A stretch of 64,000 nt of DNA from Pedobacter zeae (GCF_014196715.1 NZ_JACIEF010000003.1:1145874-1209873), one strand, 5' to 3'; numbered from the stretch's first letter, positions 26,414 through 35,687 are shown. Notes: a model not told the origin generated them from the sequence alone. Made by a program: numbers and translations.

Positions 26414-27814
26414 ATGAAACCTTTTTTAGACGAAAATTTTCTTTTGCAAAGTAAAACAGCAGAAAAGCTTTATCACAACTTTGCAAAACCATTACCGATT
26501 ATCGATTACCATAATCACCTTATCCCGGAGCAGATTGCCAACAACACGCAGTTTGCCAATATAACGCAGGTTTGGCTGGCAGGCGACCACTATAAATGGA
26601 GGGCCATGCGTGCCAATGGTGTTGATGAAAAATACATTACCGGTGTAGGATCAGATTTTGAAAAATTTGAGAAATGGGCAGAAACCGTTCCGTATACTTT
26701 GCGTAATCCACTATACCATTGGACACATTTAGAACTCCAGCGTTATTTCGGTGTAACCGACCTGCTTTCGGGTAAAACTGCACAGAAAATTTACGATGAA
26801 TGTTCTGCTAAACTGCAAACGCCAGCGTATTCGGTTCGGGGTTTATTAGCCAAAATGAATGTAGAATCGGTTTGTACAACCGATGATCCTCTAGATAGCT
26901 TAAACTTTCATCAGCAATTGGCAAGGGAAGGCGCTAACCTTAAAATGCTGCCTGCTTTCCGTCCGGATAAGGCCATGAACAGTGATGATATTGAAGGTTT
27001 GAACCAGTATATCGATAAACTGGAAAGTGTAGTGAATAAAACCATCAGCAGCTTTCAGGAGTATATCGATGCGTTGAAAAGCCGTCACGATTACTTTGCT
27101 GATCATGGTTGTTCGGTATCAGACCATGGCTTGGAGCAGATTTACGCCGAAGATTATACTGAAGCTGAAATTGCCTCCATTTTTGATAAGATCCGCAGTA
27201 AAAAGGGCATATCTTACGAAGAAAACCTAAAATTCAAATCAGCGATGCTGGTCTATTTTGCAGAGTGGGATCACGAAAAGGGCTGGGTACAGCAATATCA
27301 CCTTGGTGCTTTGCGTAACAATAATGCCCGTATGTTAAGGCAATTAGGCCCGGATACCGGCTGGGATTCGATCGGCGATTTTAGCCAGGCCCGCATGCTT
27401 TCTAAATTCCTTAACCGTTTGGATAACCAGGATAAACTGGCCAAAACCATTATCTATAACCTTAACCCTGCCGACAACGAATTAATTGCTACCATGATCG
27501 GCAATTTTAACGATGGCTCGGTTGCCGGTAAAGTTCAGTTTGGTTCGGCATGGTGGTTTTTGGATCAAAAAGATGGCATGATCAAGCAGTTAAATGCATT
27601 ATCCAACATGGGGCTTTTAAGCCGTTTGGTAGGTATGCTTACCGATTCGCGCAGCTTTCTTTCTTTTCCCCGCCACGAATACTTCAGGAGGATTGTTTGT
27701 AACCTGTTTGGAGAGGACATGGAGAATGGAGAATTGCCTAACGACCTGGAGTGGGTTGGTAAGATTGTTCAGGATATTTCGTACTTTAACGCAAAAAATT
27801 ACTTTAAATTTTAA
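26414..27814 (+). CDS. uxaC: Glucuronate/galacturonate isomerase
   Basis: A 466-residue amidohydrolase-fold isomerase. The start at 26414 (MKPFLDENFLLQSKTAEKLY) matches the usual UxaC N-terminus; an in-frame ATG at 26396 is also possible, and the longer frame to 26312 runs through spacer. Signatures include PIIDYHNHLIPEQIA and the downstream SDHGLEQIY and WDHEKGWVQQYHLGA. It interconverts D-galacturonate with D-tagaturonate and D-glucuronate with D-fructuronate, feeding UxaB. The 171-base gap from uxaA contains a 10-bp palindrome CGGGATCCCG (26271-26280). Confidence 0.95.
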   Translation: MKPFLDENFLLQSKTAEKLYHNFAKPLPIIDYHNHLIPEQIANNTQFANITQVWLAGDHYKWRAMRANGVDEKYITGVGSDFEKFEKWAETVPYTLRNPLYHWTHLELQRYFGVTDLLSGKTAQKIYDECSAKLQTPAYSVRGLLAKMNVESVCTTDDPLDSLNFHQQLAREGANLKMLPAFRPDKAMNSDDIEGLNQYIDKLESVVNKTISSFQEYIDALKSRHDYFADHGCSVSDHGLEQIYAEDYTEAEIASIFDKIRSKKGISYEENLKFKSAMLVYFAEWDHEKGWVQQYHLGALRNNNARMLRQLGPDTGWDSIGDFSQARMLSKFLNRLDNQDKLAKTIIYNLNPADNELIATMIGNFNDGSVAGKVQFGSAWWFLDQKDGMIKQLNALSNMGLLSRLVGMLTDSRSFLSFPRHEYFRRIVCNLFGEDMENGELPNDLEWVGKIVQDISYFNAKNYFKF

Positions 27815-27928
27815 CCAAAATCAGGTTTTTACAAAGAATTTCATTGGATTCAATGCATTTCAAACGTTTTATTTCCATTTTTATACGGTTACTGAAAGCA
27901 GCATGAAAAAAGCCGATTATTTACAAAA

Positions 27929-28984
27929 ATGAGTACCCAGATATTCGATTCATCAAAAAAAGGGAAAAAAGTTTTAAGCTTTGGTGAAATACTTTTGCGC
28001 ATCTGCCCTGATATGGATGGTGCATGGTTAAAAGAAAATAAACTTCCGTTTTATGTTGGCGGTGCAGAGCTGAATGTGGCCACTGCCTTGGCGTTATGGG
28101 CTGTGCCTTCAGCTTACCTCTCAGCTGTGCCCGATAATTCGGTCGCCCGCGAAATTGTAGATGATCTTGACGCCCGGAATATTGATACCACACCAATGGT
28201 TTATCATGGCGAGCGTTTAGGTTTATACTATCTTCCAAAAGGGAAAGACCTTAAAAATGCCGGTGTAATTTACGATCGTGCAAATTCGGCATATGCTGAT
28301 TTAAAAGTTGGCCAGATTAACTGGGATGAAGTTTTTAAAGGGGTAACCTGGTTCCATTTCAGTGCCATTTGCCCGGCCATCAACCAATCGATTGCCGATA
28401 TTTGCCTGGAGGCTTTAAAAGCAGCAAGTGAGCGGAATATTACGATTTCACTTGACCTGAACTACCGCGCCAAACTTTGGAAATACGGTAAAGAACCGAT
28501 TGATGTTTTACAGGAGCTGGCGCAATATTGCACCCTGATTATGGGCAATGTATGGGCAGCCAATAAAATGCTGGGTACGGCACTCCACCCCGATCTGTTG
28601 CCGGCAGATGGGTATGCAAAAGAAACATTACTGCAACAGGCCGCCGATACTTCTAAAGAAATAATAAGCCTTTTCCCGGCATGCAAAGCCGTTGCCAATA
28701 CTTTCAGGTTCGATCACGGTAAGGGCATCCGTTATTATACCACCATTTATACCGATAACCAGCTAACCGTTTCTGAGGAATATGTTTCAGAAGAAATTTT
28801 AGATAAAGTAGGCAGTGGCGATTGTTTTATGGCAGGCTTGATTTACGGTTTTTACAACCAGTTACCGGTTAAAGAAACCTTAAATTTTGCCACGGCGGCA
28901 GCTTACGATAAATTATACATTCCAAGTGATGCTACGACCAGTACCGTAGCGGATATAGAAAAAAGAATAATACGCAATGATTAG
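27929..28984 (+). CDS. kdgK: 2-dehydro-3-deoxygluconokinase (PfkB family)
   Basis: A 351-residue ribokinase/PfkB-family kinase. It begins with VLSFGEILLRICPD and the sugar-binding YVGGAELNVATAL, and ends with the anion-hole/catalytic motif DKVGSGDCFMAGLIYG, where D298 is the base. It phosphorylates KDG to KDPG with ATP. Its ATG overlaps the TGA of a possible nine-codon leader ORF (27903-27932) in the ATGA arrangement. Its 3' end overlaps eda by 8 bases, so kdgK and eda are coupled. Confidence 0.93.
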   Translation: MSTQIFDSSKKGKKVLSFGEILLRICPDMDGAWLKENKLPFYVGGAELNVATALALWAVPSAYLSAVPDNSVAREIVDDLDARNIDTTPMVYHGERLGLYYLPKGKDLKNAGVIYDRANSAYADLKVGQINWDEVFKGVTWFHFSAICPAINQSIADICLEALKAASERNITISLDLNYRAKLWKYGKEPIDVLQELAQYCTLIMGNVWAANKMLGTALHPDLLPADGYAKETLLQQAADTSKEIISLFPACKAVANTFRFDHGKGIRYYTTIYTDNQLTVSEEYVSEEILDKVGSGDCFMAGLIYGFYNQLPVKETLNFATAAAYDKLYIPSDATTSTVADIEKRIIRND

Positions 28985-29639
28985 CAACAAGCACAAAATT
29001 TTAGATGCCATTTTAGAGCAGGGGATGTTACCGCTTTTTTACCAGGATAGCGAAGCGGGTAGCATTGAAATATTACGCACGCTGTATAAAGCTGGTGTAC
29101 GTGTTTTCGAATATACCAACCGTGGTAAATCGGCTTTGCCAAACTTTAAAAAACTAAAGGAAGTACGCGATGCGGAAATGCCTGATCTTTATTTGGGTAT
29201 CGGAACCATTAAAACCCCTGCCGATGCCAATGCCTTTATCGAAGTCGGTACTGACTTTATTGTGGCGCCGATCGTAAATCCGGCAGTTGCCGAAATTGCC
29301 AATAAAATCGGAATGCTTTGGATCCCGGGATGTATGACGCCGACCGAAATCAGCGTAGCCCAGGAGCACAAAGCCATGCTGATCAAAATTTTTCCGGCAA
29401 ATATTTTAGGCCCTGAGTTTATTTCATCGATAAAAGATCTTTTCGCCGGCCAGTTATTTATGCCAACAGGTGGGGTAGAAATTAATGCCGAAAACTTAAA
29501 AACCTGGTTTAAGGCAGGCGTTTGTGCAGTTGGTATGGGCAGTAAATTAATTAGCAAAGACGTAATGAGCAAAGGCCTTTACGACGAACTGTGCGAAAAT
29601 ACCCAACTGGCGCTCGACCTCATTAAACAAAGTAAGTAA
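28977..29639 (+). CDS. eda: KDPG/KHG aldolase
   Basis: A 220-residue class I aldolase. The Schiff-base lysine is K137 in MLIKIFPAN. The acid/base glutamate falls exactly at E45 (VFEYTNRG), the position known from the E. coli enzyme. The phosphate-binding PTGGVEINAEN and VGMGSKL segments are present. It splits KDPG into pyruvate and glyceraldehyde 3-phosphate, completing the uronate route. The start overlaps kdgK by 8 bases. Confidence 0.95.
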   Translation: MISNKHKILDAILEQGMLPLFYQDSEAGSIEILRTLYKAGVRVFEYTNRGKSALPNFKKLKEVRDAEMPDLYLGIGTIKTPADANAFIEVGTDFIVAPIVNPAVAEIANKIGMLWIPGCMTPTEISVAQEHKAMLIKIFPANILGPEFISSIKDLFAGQLFMPTGGVEINAENLKTWFKAGVCAVGMGSKLISKDVMSKGLYDELCENTQLALDLIKQSK

Positions 29640-29667
29640 CCCCAATCCTTAACCACACCTAACCAAA

Positions 29668-31113
29668 ATGAGCCAAACCAAAATGAGCAAATTCAGATGG
29701 ACAATATGTACGCTGTTATTTGTTGCAACCACCATTAATTATTTAGATCGACAGGTACTCTCCCTTACATGGAAAGACTATTTTGTTCCTGAATTTCATT
29801 GGACAGATAGCGACTATGGAACCATTACTGCACTGTTCTCTCTTTTTTATGCCGGATCGATGTTGGTTGCCGGACGTTTTGTTGACTGGATGGATACTAA
29901 GAAGGGTTTCCTTTGGGCCATCGGAGTATGGTCGGTTGGTGCCTGTATTCATGCTTTTTGCGGTATTGCCACTTCAGGCATTATTACGGGTACCTGGGCG
30001 TTCAGCTTTATGGCTTCCAAACAGGCGCTGTCTACGGTTGGTAACACGACATTAATTTTATCAACCAGCCTTTCGCTGTTTATTTTTGCCCGTTTTGTAC
30101 TGGCTTTGGGTGAGGCTGGAAACTTTCCGGCAGCCATTAAAGCTACTGCAGAGTATTTCCCTAAAAAAGACCGCGCCTTTGCCACCAGTATTTTCAATGC
30201 AGGGGCAACCGTTGGTGCTTTGGCCGCTCCTGTTACCATCCCCTACATTGCCGATGCTTATGGCTGGGAAATGTCGTTTATCATTATTGGTGCCCTGGGT
30301 TTTATCTGGATGTTTTTTTGGATTTTACTTTATGGCAAACCAGAAACCCATTCAAGGGTGAGTAAAGCCGAACTGGCTTACATTCAGCAGGATTTAGTTG
30401 CACACGAACAAATTAGTGAAACGGTTACTGCAGCTTCGCCGGTAAAAAAACTATCATTTGCAGATTGCCTCAAATTTAAACAAACCTGGGCATTTGCTTT
30501 TGGTAAGTTTATGACAGATGGCGTTTGGTGGTTCTATTTATTCTGGTCGCCAGCCTACCTGAAAGATATTTATAAAATGAGCGGTACTGAAAGTGCTTTC
30601 CCGCTTTTTATATTGTATGTCATCACCTTGTTATCGATTATCGGCGGCTGGTTGCCTTCCTATTTTATCGGTAAGAAAAACATGAACCCTTACGATGGCA
30701 GGATGAAAGCCATGTTAATTTTTGCCTTTTTCCCGCTATTGGCTTTACTTGCCCAGCCTTTAGGGCAATATAGCTACTGGTTGCCCGTAATTATTATTGG
30801 TATTGCAGGTGCTGCACACCAGGCTTGGTCGGCAAATATCTTTACCACTGTAAGTGATATGTTCCCTCGCCAGGCCATTGCTACCGTAACCGGAATTGGT
30901 GGTATGGCCGGAGGCTTAGGTTCATTTTTTATCAACAAAGGTTCCGGAGTATTGTTTACTTATGCCGGCGATACGCAAATGACTTTTATGGGCTTCCACG
31001 GTAAAGAGGCAGGCTATTTTATCGTGTTCTCATTCTGCGCAGTTGCCTATTTAATTGGCTGGACAGTAATGAAAACCCTGGTGCCGAAATATAAAGTTAT
31101 AGAAGTTAAATAA
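29668..31113 (+). CDS. Hexuronate:proton symporter of the MFS anion:cation symporter group (ExuT-like)
   Basis: A 481-residue transporter with about twelve helices. ACS-family marks are INYLDRQVLSL in helix 1, ALGEAGNFPAAIKATAEYFP before helix 5 and SIFNAGATVGALAAPV. Members such as ExuT, GudP and DgoT carry sugar acids with protons. Position between eda and the gapN-like gene in the uronate cluster points to galacturonate or glucuronate uptake. The start could also be the internal ATG at 29683 (MSKFRWTI). A periplasmic-loop enlargement near residues 90-130 is seen. Confidence 0.88.
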   Translation: MSQTKMSKFRWTICTLLFVATTINYLDRQVLSLTWKDYFVPEFHWTDSDYGTITALFSLFYAGSMLVAGRFVDWMDTKKGFLWAIGVWSVGACIHAFCGIATSGIITGTWAFSFMASKQALSTVGNTTLILSTSLSLFIFARFVLALGEAGNFPAAIKATAEYFPKKDRAFATSIFNAGATVGALAAPVTIPYIADAYGWEMSFIIIGALGFIWMFFWILLYGKPETHSRVSKAELAYIQQDLVAHEQISETVTAASPVKKLSFADCLKFKQTWAFAFGKFMTDGVWWFYLFWSPAYLKDIYKMSGTESAFPLFILYVITLLSIIGGWLPSYFIGKKNMNPYDGRMKAMLIFAFFPLLALLAQPLGQYSYWLPVIIIGIAGAAHQAWSANIFTTVSDMFPRQAIATVTGIGGMAGGLGSFFINKGSGVLFTYAGDTQMTFMGFHGKEAGYFIVFSFCAVAYLIGWTVMKTLVPKYKVIEVK

Positions 31114-31235
31114 TTCAACCCACAAGATTTAGGCGCCGCAGTACGTGCCTAAATCTTAAATACTTTTTTTAAATCCGTTAATCTATACTTAAACTATAGA
31201 TTTAACATTAATTTAACCCTAACAACAATTAAAAA

Positions 31236-32861
31236 TTGAGTACGACGCTAAACCTCGAAAGTATTTTCGTTGAAGAAAGCCAGATTCCAGATGAATTTAG
31301 GCTTGCGGAAGAAATCAATCAAAAAGAGTTCCTTTCCAATGGTGAAATGAAGCCCTGGAACGGACCTTTTAATGAAGTTTTTTCTCCGGTATGTATTAAA
31401 ACTCCTGAAGGTTTAAAACGAAAACGGATCGGAAGTTTCCCGGTATGCACCGAAAAGGAATCGACCGAAGCATTAGATGCTGCCGTAGCGGCCTATGATA
31501 ACGGCCGTGGGCAATGGCCAACCATGAGCGTTGCCGACCGCATTGCCTGTGTAGAAAACTTTACCCATAAAATGATTGAGCAAAAAGAAATTGTTGCCAA
31601 ACTCATTATGTGGGAAATCGGTAAATCTTACGCCGATTCAGTTAAGGAGTTCGACCGTACGGTTGAATATATCTACGCAACCATCGATGCATTGAAAGAT
31701 ATCGACAGGCAGTCGTCACGCTTTGAAATAGAGCAGGGCATTGTGGCCCAGGTGCGCCGTTCGCCGCTTGGCGTGGTACTTTGTATGGGGCCGTTTAATT
31801 ATCCTTTAAACGAAACTTTTACGACGCTGATCCCTGCTTTGATTATGGGCAATACGCTTTTATTTAAACCACCTAAACATGGTACTTTATTGCATTACCC
31901 TTTGTTAGAGGCTTTCAGGGCGAGTTTTCCTAAAGGTGTGGTAAATACAATTTATGGCCGTGGCAATACGATCGTTCCGGGCTTAATGAAATCTGGAAAA
32001 ATTAATGTGCTTACCTTAATCGGCTCAAGTAAGGTGGCTAATGAACTGAAAAAACTGCATCCTAAAGTAAACCGTTTAAGGGCAATTTTAGGCCTGGATG
32101 CAAAAAATGCGGCGATCATCACTAAAGATGCAGATCTTGACCTGGCAGTTTCTGAAACTGTTTTAGGATCGCTTTCTTTTAACGGACAACGTTGTACAGC
32201 AATAAAGATCGTTTATGTACACCGCAGTTTGGCACAGGAGTTTTTAAAACGTTTATCTGCAGAGGTAGAAAAACTGAAATTCGGCATGCCTTGGGAAAAA
32301 GGGGTAAACCTTACACCGTTGCCAGAGCTGAATAAACCGGAATATTTAAAAGACTGTATCGATGATGCCGTTTCACACGGCGCAAAAGTGGTAAACAAGA
32401 ATGGTGGACAAACTTTAGAAACTTTTGTTTATCCTGCCATTGTTTACCCGGTAAACAGTAATATGAAACTATACCGCGAAGAGCAGTTTGGACCGATTGT
32501 GCCTGTAGTGCCTTTTGATGACCTGGAAGAGCCTATCGAGTATTTAATTGGTTCTCCACATGGTCAGCAGGTGAGTATTTTCAGCAACAACGCTGCGGTA
32601 ATTTCTTCGTTAATCGATCCTTTGGTTAACCAGGTAAGCCGGGTAAATATCAACTGCCAGTGCCAACGCGGACCAGATGTATTCCCTTTTACCGGTCGTA
32701 AAGACAGTGCCGAAGGAACACTTTCTGTAGTGGATGCATTGCGTTCATTCTCCATCCGTTCTTTGGTAGCCACCAAATTTACAGACAATAATAAAAAGTT
32801 ATTGAACGAAATCGTTAAAGGTGATGATTCGAACTTTTTAAGCACGAAGTATATTTTTTAA
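31236..32861 (+). CDS. NADP-type glyceraldehyde-3-phosphate dehydrogenase-like aldehyde dehydrogenase (GapN-like)
   Basis: A 541-residue ALDH-superfamily protein. A stop codon lies two codons upstream and the first ATG is 37 codons in, so the start is TTG at 31236. The catalytic cysteine is C320 in FNGQRCTA, with the GapN-like GQRCTA(I/V)K context. The cofactor region GPFNYPLNE is intact. The segment that normally reads (M/L)ELGG reads ILGLDAKN here, with Gly286 at the place of the general-base glutamate. In the uronate cluster it would oxidise glyceraldehyde 3-phosphate from Eda directly to 3-phosphoglycerate with NADPH production, an inference from homology and context. Confidence 0.82.
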   Translation: MSTTLNLESIFVEESQIPDEFRLAEEINQKEFLSNGEMKPWNGPFNEVFSPVCIKTPEGLKRKRIGSFPVCTEKESTEALDAAVAAYDNGRGQWPTMSVADRIACVENFTHKMIEQKEIVAKLIMWEIGKSYADSVKEFDRTVEYIYATIDALKDIDRQSSRFEIEQGIVAQVRRSPLGVVLCMGPFNYPLNETFTTLIPALIMGNTLLFKPPKHGTLLHYPLLEAFRASFPKGVVNTIYGRGNTIVPGLMKSGKINVLTLIGSSKVANELKKLHPKVNRLRAILGLDAKNAAIITKDADLDLAVSETVLGSLSFNGQRCTAIKIVYVHRSLAQEFLKRLSAEVEKLKFGMPWEKGVNLTPLPELNKPEYLKDCIDDAVSHGAKVVNKNGGQTLETFVYPAIVYPVNSNMKLYREEQFGPIVPVVPFDDLEEPIEYLIGSPHGQQVSIFSNNAAVISSLIDPLVNQVSRVNINCQCQRGPDVFPFTGRKDSAEGTLSVVDALRSFSIRSLVATKFTDNNKKLLNEIVKGDDSNFLSTKYIF

Positions 32862-32882
32862 AAAAATAAGTTAGAATAAACA

Positions 32883-32934
32883 AGCCACAAAACATAGGTT
32901 TTAATCTATGATTTTGCGGCTTTTTTGTTTTTTC
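32883..32934 (+). terminator. Rho-independent terminator of the uronate operon
   Basis: AAGCCACAAAACATAG and CTATGATTTTGCGGCTT form a long stem with one bulge around a GTTTTAAT loop. A T-run follows (TTTTTTG then TTTTTT). It lies 21 bases after the gapN-like stop. Confidence 0.85.
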
Positions 32935-32935
32935 C

Positions 32936-33060
32936 GTCATTCTGAACGCAGTGAAGAATCCCTAAGCGATGAACACGGGCATTCAAATGGTGGTCTAAAT
33001 GTAGATTACTTTATGTAGTTACTTGCTATTAAAAGATCCTTCACTGGCGTTCAGGATGAC
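32936..33060. repeat. Palindromic dispersed element, GTCATTCTGAACG type
   Basis: The left end GTCATTCTGAACGCAGTGAAG is answered by CTTCACTGGCGTTCAGGATGAC near the right end, making long inverted ends around about 80 bases of A/T-rich filler. It is one of several such elements in this window, between an operon terminator and the LacI gene. Confidence 0.7.
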
Positions 33061-33143
33061 AAATGAAGGGAAAATCTCCATCAGAATTTATAATGCAGGA
33101 TAATGGTACTATTGGCGATGCAATCGCTATTTTAGTACAACCT

Positions 33144-33163
33144 CGTTGCAAACGGTGACAACG
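33144..33163. promoter_or_regulatory. Possible LacI-type autoregulatory operator
   Basis: CGTTGCAAACGGTGACAACG has perfect 5-bp inverted ends and an AAACGG-like centre resembling LacI/GalR operators. It lies 93 bases before the LacI-family gene. Similarity to the xyl-locus operators is limited to the GCAAACGG core, so this is a low-confidence call. Confidence 0.3.
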
Positions 33164-33255
33164 ATTCAACTATACGTTCAACGCTTTGTGCTCGGTGGTA
33201 AAAAAAATCAAATCCCCCTAAAGAGATATTTTCGTAACTTGTACGCCTTACCAAA

Positions 33256-34272
33256 ATGAGATTCGAAACATCTACCATAAAGGATATAGCTAAAGCACTC
33301 GGCCTGTCAACTTCGACAGTTTCAAGAGCTTTAAGAGACCGTTATGAAATAAGTGAGGAAACCAAAAAACTGGTTCTGGCTTATGCCGAAAAGGTGAATT
33401 ATCGTGCCAATCCCATAGCCAGGAGCTTAAAAGAAAGGCGCAGTTATTCTATCGGTATTATTGTTAGCGAAATTGCCAATAACTTTTTTTCCCAGGTGAT
33501 AAATGGCATTGAATCAATTGCTTACAACAAGGGTTATCACGTTATCATCTCTCAAAGTCACGAATCTCAACAGCAGGAAAAACTGAATGTTGAGCATCTT
33601 GCATCTCGCTCTATTGATGGATTACTGGTTGCGTTATCGTCTGAAACACAGGATGTTGATTATCTACGTAATTTATATGCAAAGGGTTTACCAATTGTTT
33701 TTTTTGATCGTGTGCCTGAAGATTTTGAAACCCATAAAGTAATCGCGAATAATTTTAAAGGTTCTTTTGACGCTACCGAACACCTGATTTTATCGGGAAA
33801 GCGCAACATTGCACATTTAACCAATTCAGAAAATCTTTCAATCACGAAAGAAAGGTTAGAAGGTTACAAGGCAGCCCTGGCCAAATACCATATCGGATTT
33901 AAGCCCGAACTGGTTAAATACTGCCAGCACGGCGGCATGCATAGCACAGAGCTGGAGCAGGCCGTAAAAGAGCTTTTACCCCTGAATCCGGATGGCATTT
34001 TTATTTCGAGCGATCGTTTAACCACGGGCTGTATCATGGCTCTAAAAAAAAACAATCCGGAGGTAGCATATCAAATCGCAATCGCAGGTTTTACGAATTC
34101 TAACCTGGTCGAATTGTTTAATCCTTCCTTAACTTCAGTTAAGCAGCCTGCTTTTGAAATGGGACAGGTAGCCACCGAATTATTAATAACTATGATCGAA
34201 GCCAAAAGGCCCATTACCGAGTTCGAAACCAGGGTTTTGGATACGGAACTGGTGAAAATGGAGAAGCGGTAG
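33256..34272 (+). CDS. LacI/GalR family transcriptional regulator
   Basis: A 338-residue repressor-type protein. The N-terminal helix-turn-helix is canonical (TIKDIAKALGLSTSTVSRAL). A hinge helix (ANPIARSLKERRS) and a periplasmic-binding-protein-like ligand domain (60-335) follow. It sits immediately downstream of the uronate operon on the same strand. The simplest inference is that it senses a uronate intermediate and controls that operon. The xylose locus in this window has good LacI-type operators but no adjacent LacI gene, so control of that locus by this protein is an alternative. Confidence 0.93.
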   Translation: MRFETSTIKDIAKALGLSTSTVSRALRDRYEISEETKKLVLAYAEKVNYRANPIARSLKERRSYSIGIIVSEIANNFFSQVINGIESIAYNKGYHVIISQSHESQQQEKLNVEHLASRSIDGLLVALSSETQDVDYLRNLYAKGLPIVFFDRVPEDFETHKVIANNFKGSFDATEHLILSGKRNIAHLTNSENLSITKERLEGYKAALAKYHIGFKPELVKYCQHGGMHSTELEQAVKELLPLNPDGIFISSDRLTTGCIMALKKNNPEVAYQIAIAGFTNSNLVELFNPSLTSVKQPAFEMGQVATELLITMIEAKRPITEFETRVLDTELVKMEKR

Positions 34273-34380
34273 GCGTTTAGCGTCAAGCGTAAGGCGGTGA
34301 GCGAGATTAACGTATAATTAAACGCTTTTCGCTCTACTCCCAACGCCCAAACTCACATCTCTCAACTCCAAACTAATTCT

Positions 34381-34388
34381 TACCTTTG
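34381..34388 (+). promoter_or_regulatory. -7 box with almost no leader before the methyltransferase start
   Basis: TACCTTTG matches TAnnTTTG exactly and ends only 4 bases before the ATG at 34393. Transcription would therefore start at or next to the initiation codon. No clear -33 TTTG is visible. Confidence 0.5.
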
Positions 34389-34392
34389 CACC

Positions 34393-35577
34393 ATGGTAGA
34401 AATTACATTAAAAAAGGGTAAAGAAAAGGCGGCATTACAAAGACATCCATGGGTATTTTCTGGCGCCCTGGAAAAAGTTAAGGGAAAACCTGAAGATGGA
34501 GATGTAGTAAAAGTTTTTGCTTTCGATAATGAATTTCTGGCTTATGGCTATTTCAACAGCCATTCGCGTGTTGCCATTCGTTTATTAGAATGGGACGAAA
34601 CACAAACCATTGATAACAGTTGGTATAAAAACCGGTTAAAACAGGCCATTGCTTCACGTCAGTTTATTTTAAGCGAACAGACCAACACCTGTCGGTTGGT
34701 TTTTAGTGAGGCGGATTTTCTGCCAGGTCTAATTATTGATCAATATGCTGATTTTCTTTCGCTTCAGATTTTAAGCTCCGGAATTGAAAAAGTGAAAGCA
34801 GAAATCGTAGAAATTTTAAAAAATGAATTAAATCCGAAAGGAATTTTTGATAAAAGTGATGCCACAGCCCGTACGCACGAAGGTTTACCTATAGAAAACG
34901 GGCTGCTTTGGGGCGAAAACCCACCGGAATTTTTGGAGGTAAAAGAAAATGGAATTATTTACCACATTAATATCGCTGAAGGACAAAAATCAGGCTTTTA
35001 CTGCGATCAGCGCGATAACAGGCATATTTTAGCCAGCTACACAAAAGGTAAAAAGGTTTTAGATTGCTTTTGCTATAGCGGTGGTTTTAGTTTAAATAGC
35101 TTAGCTAAGGGAGCAGCCAGTGTTACCAGTGTAGATAGCTCTGGTCTGGCTGTAGAAACGCTCAAACAAAATGTTGCGCTGAATAAATTCGATGGAACTA
35201 AAGTAACGGCCATCCAATCGGATGTAAACAAACAATTGCGTGCTTTTAAAGATTCAGGAGAATTATTCGATGTAATTGTGCTCGATCCACCTAAATATGC
35301 ACCATCGCGTTCTGCTTTAGACCGCGCTGCCAGGGCTTATAAAGATTTAAACCGTTTGGGAATGTTGTTACTGGAAAAAGGCGGTTTACTGGCTACTTTC
35401 TCTTGTTCAGGTGCGGTTGATATCGAAACATTTAAACAGATTATCGCCTGGGCAGCCCTTGATGCCGGTAAAGAAGTTCAGATCATCAAACAATTCTGCC
35501 AACCTGAAGACCACCCGGTCAGGATTTCTTTTCCAGAAGGAGAGTACCTGAAGGGATTGTTGCTGAGGGTATTATAG
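34393..35577 (+). CDS. Class I SAM-dependent rRNA methyltransferase (RlmI/RlmK-like, PUA domain)
   Basis: A 394-residue protein with an N-terminal PUA RNA-binding domain (about 1-75, including QRHPWVFSGALEKVKG), a linker domain and a C-terminal Rossmann methyltransferase. SAM motif I is LDCFCYSGGFSLNSLAKGA and the catalytic motif is VIVLDPPKYA. The C-terminal CSGAVD-type element is present (ATFSCSGAVD). This layout matches RlmI, which methylates a cytosine (m5C) in 23S rRNA. Expression may be from a leaderless message. Confidence 0.9.
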   Translation: MVEITLKKGKEKAALQRHPWVFSGALEKVKGKPEDGDVVKVFAFDNEFLAYGYFNSHSRVAIRLLEWDETQTIDNSWYKNRLKQAIASRQFILSEQTNTCRLVFSEADFLPGLIIDQYADFLSLQILSSGIEKVKAEIVEILKNELNPKGIFDKSDATARTHEGLPIENGLLWGENPPEFLEVKENGIIYHINIAEGQKSGFYCDQRDNRHILASYTKGKKVLDCFCYSGGFSLNSLAKGAASVTSVDSSGLAVETLKQNVALNKFDGTKVTAIQSDVNKQLRAFKDSGELFDVIVLDPPKYAPSRSALDRAARAYKDLNRLGMLLLEKGGLLATFSCSGAVDIETFKQIIAWAALDAGKEVQIIKQFCQPEDHPVRISFPEGEYLKGLLLRVL

Positions 35578-35607
35578 ATTTACCACTTAACGATCTATTT
35601 CAAGTTA

Positions 35608-35665
35608 CAAAGACACCCAAGCACAGCGTTATTTTGAACATTAACCAGGTGCATGGTGTCTTTGT
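35608..35665. repeat. Inverted repeat between convergent genes
   Basis: ACAAAGACACC (35608-35618) and GGTGTCTTTGTG (35654-35665) pair over 11 bases around a 35-base loop. It lies between the convergent methyltransferase and AhpD-like genes. There is no good T-run, so I call it a repeat rather than a terminator. Confidence 0.5.
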
Positions 35666-35687
35666 GGCAGGTTGAAATGAGCATTGG

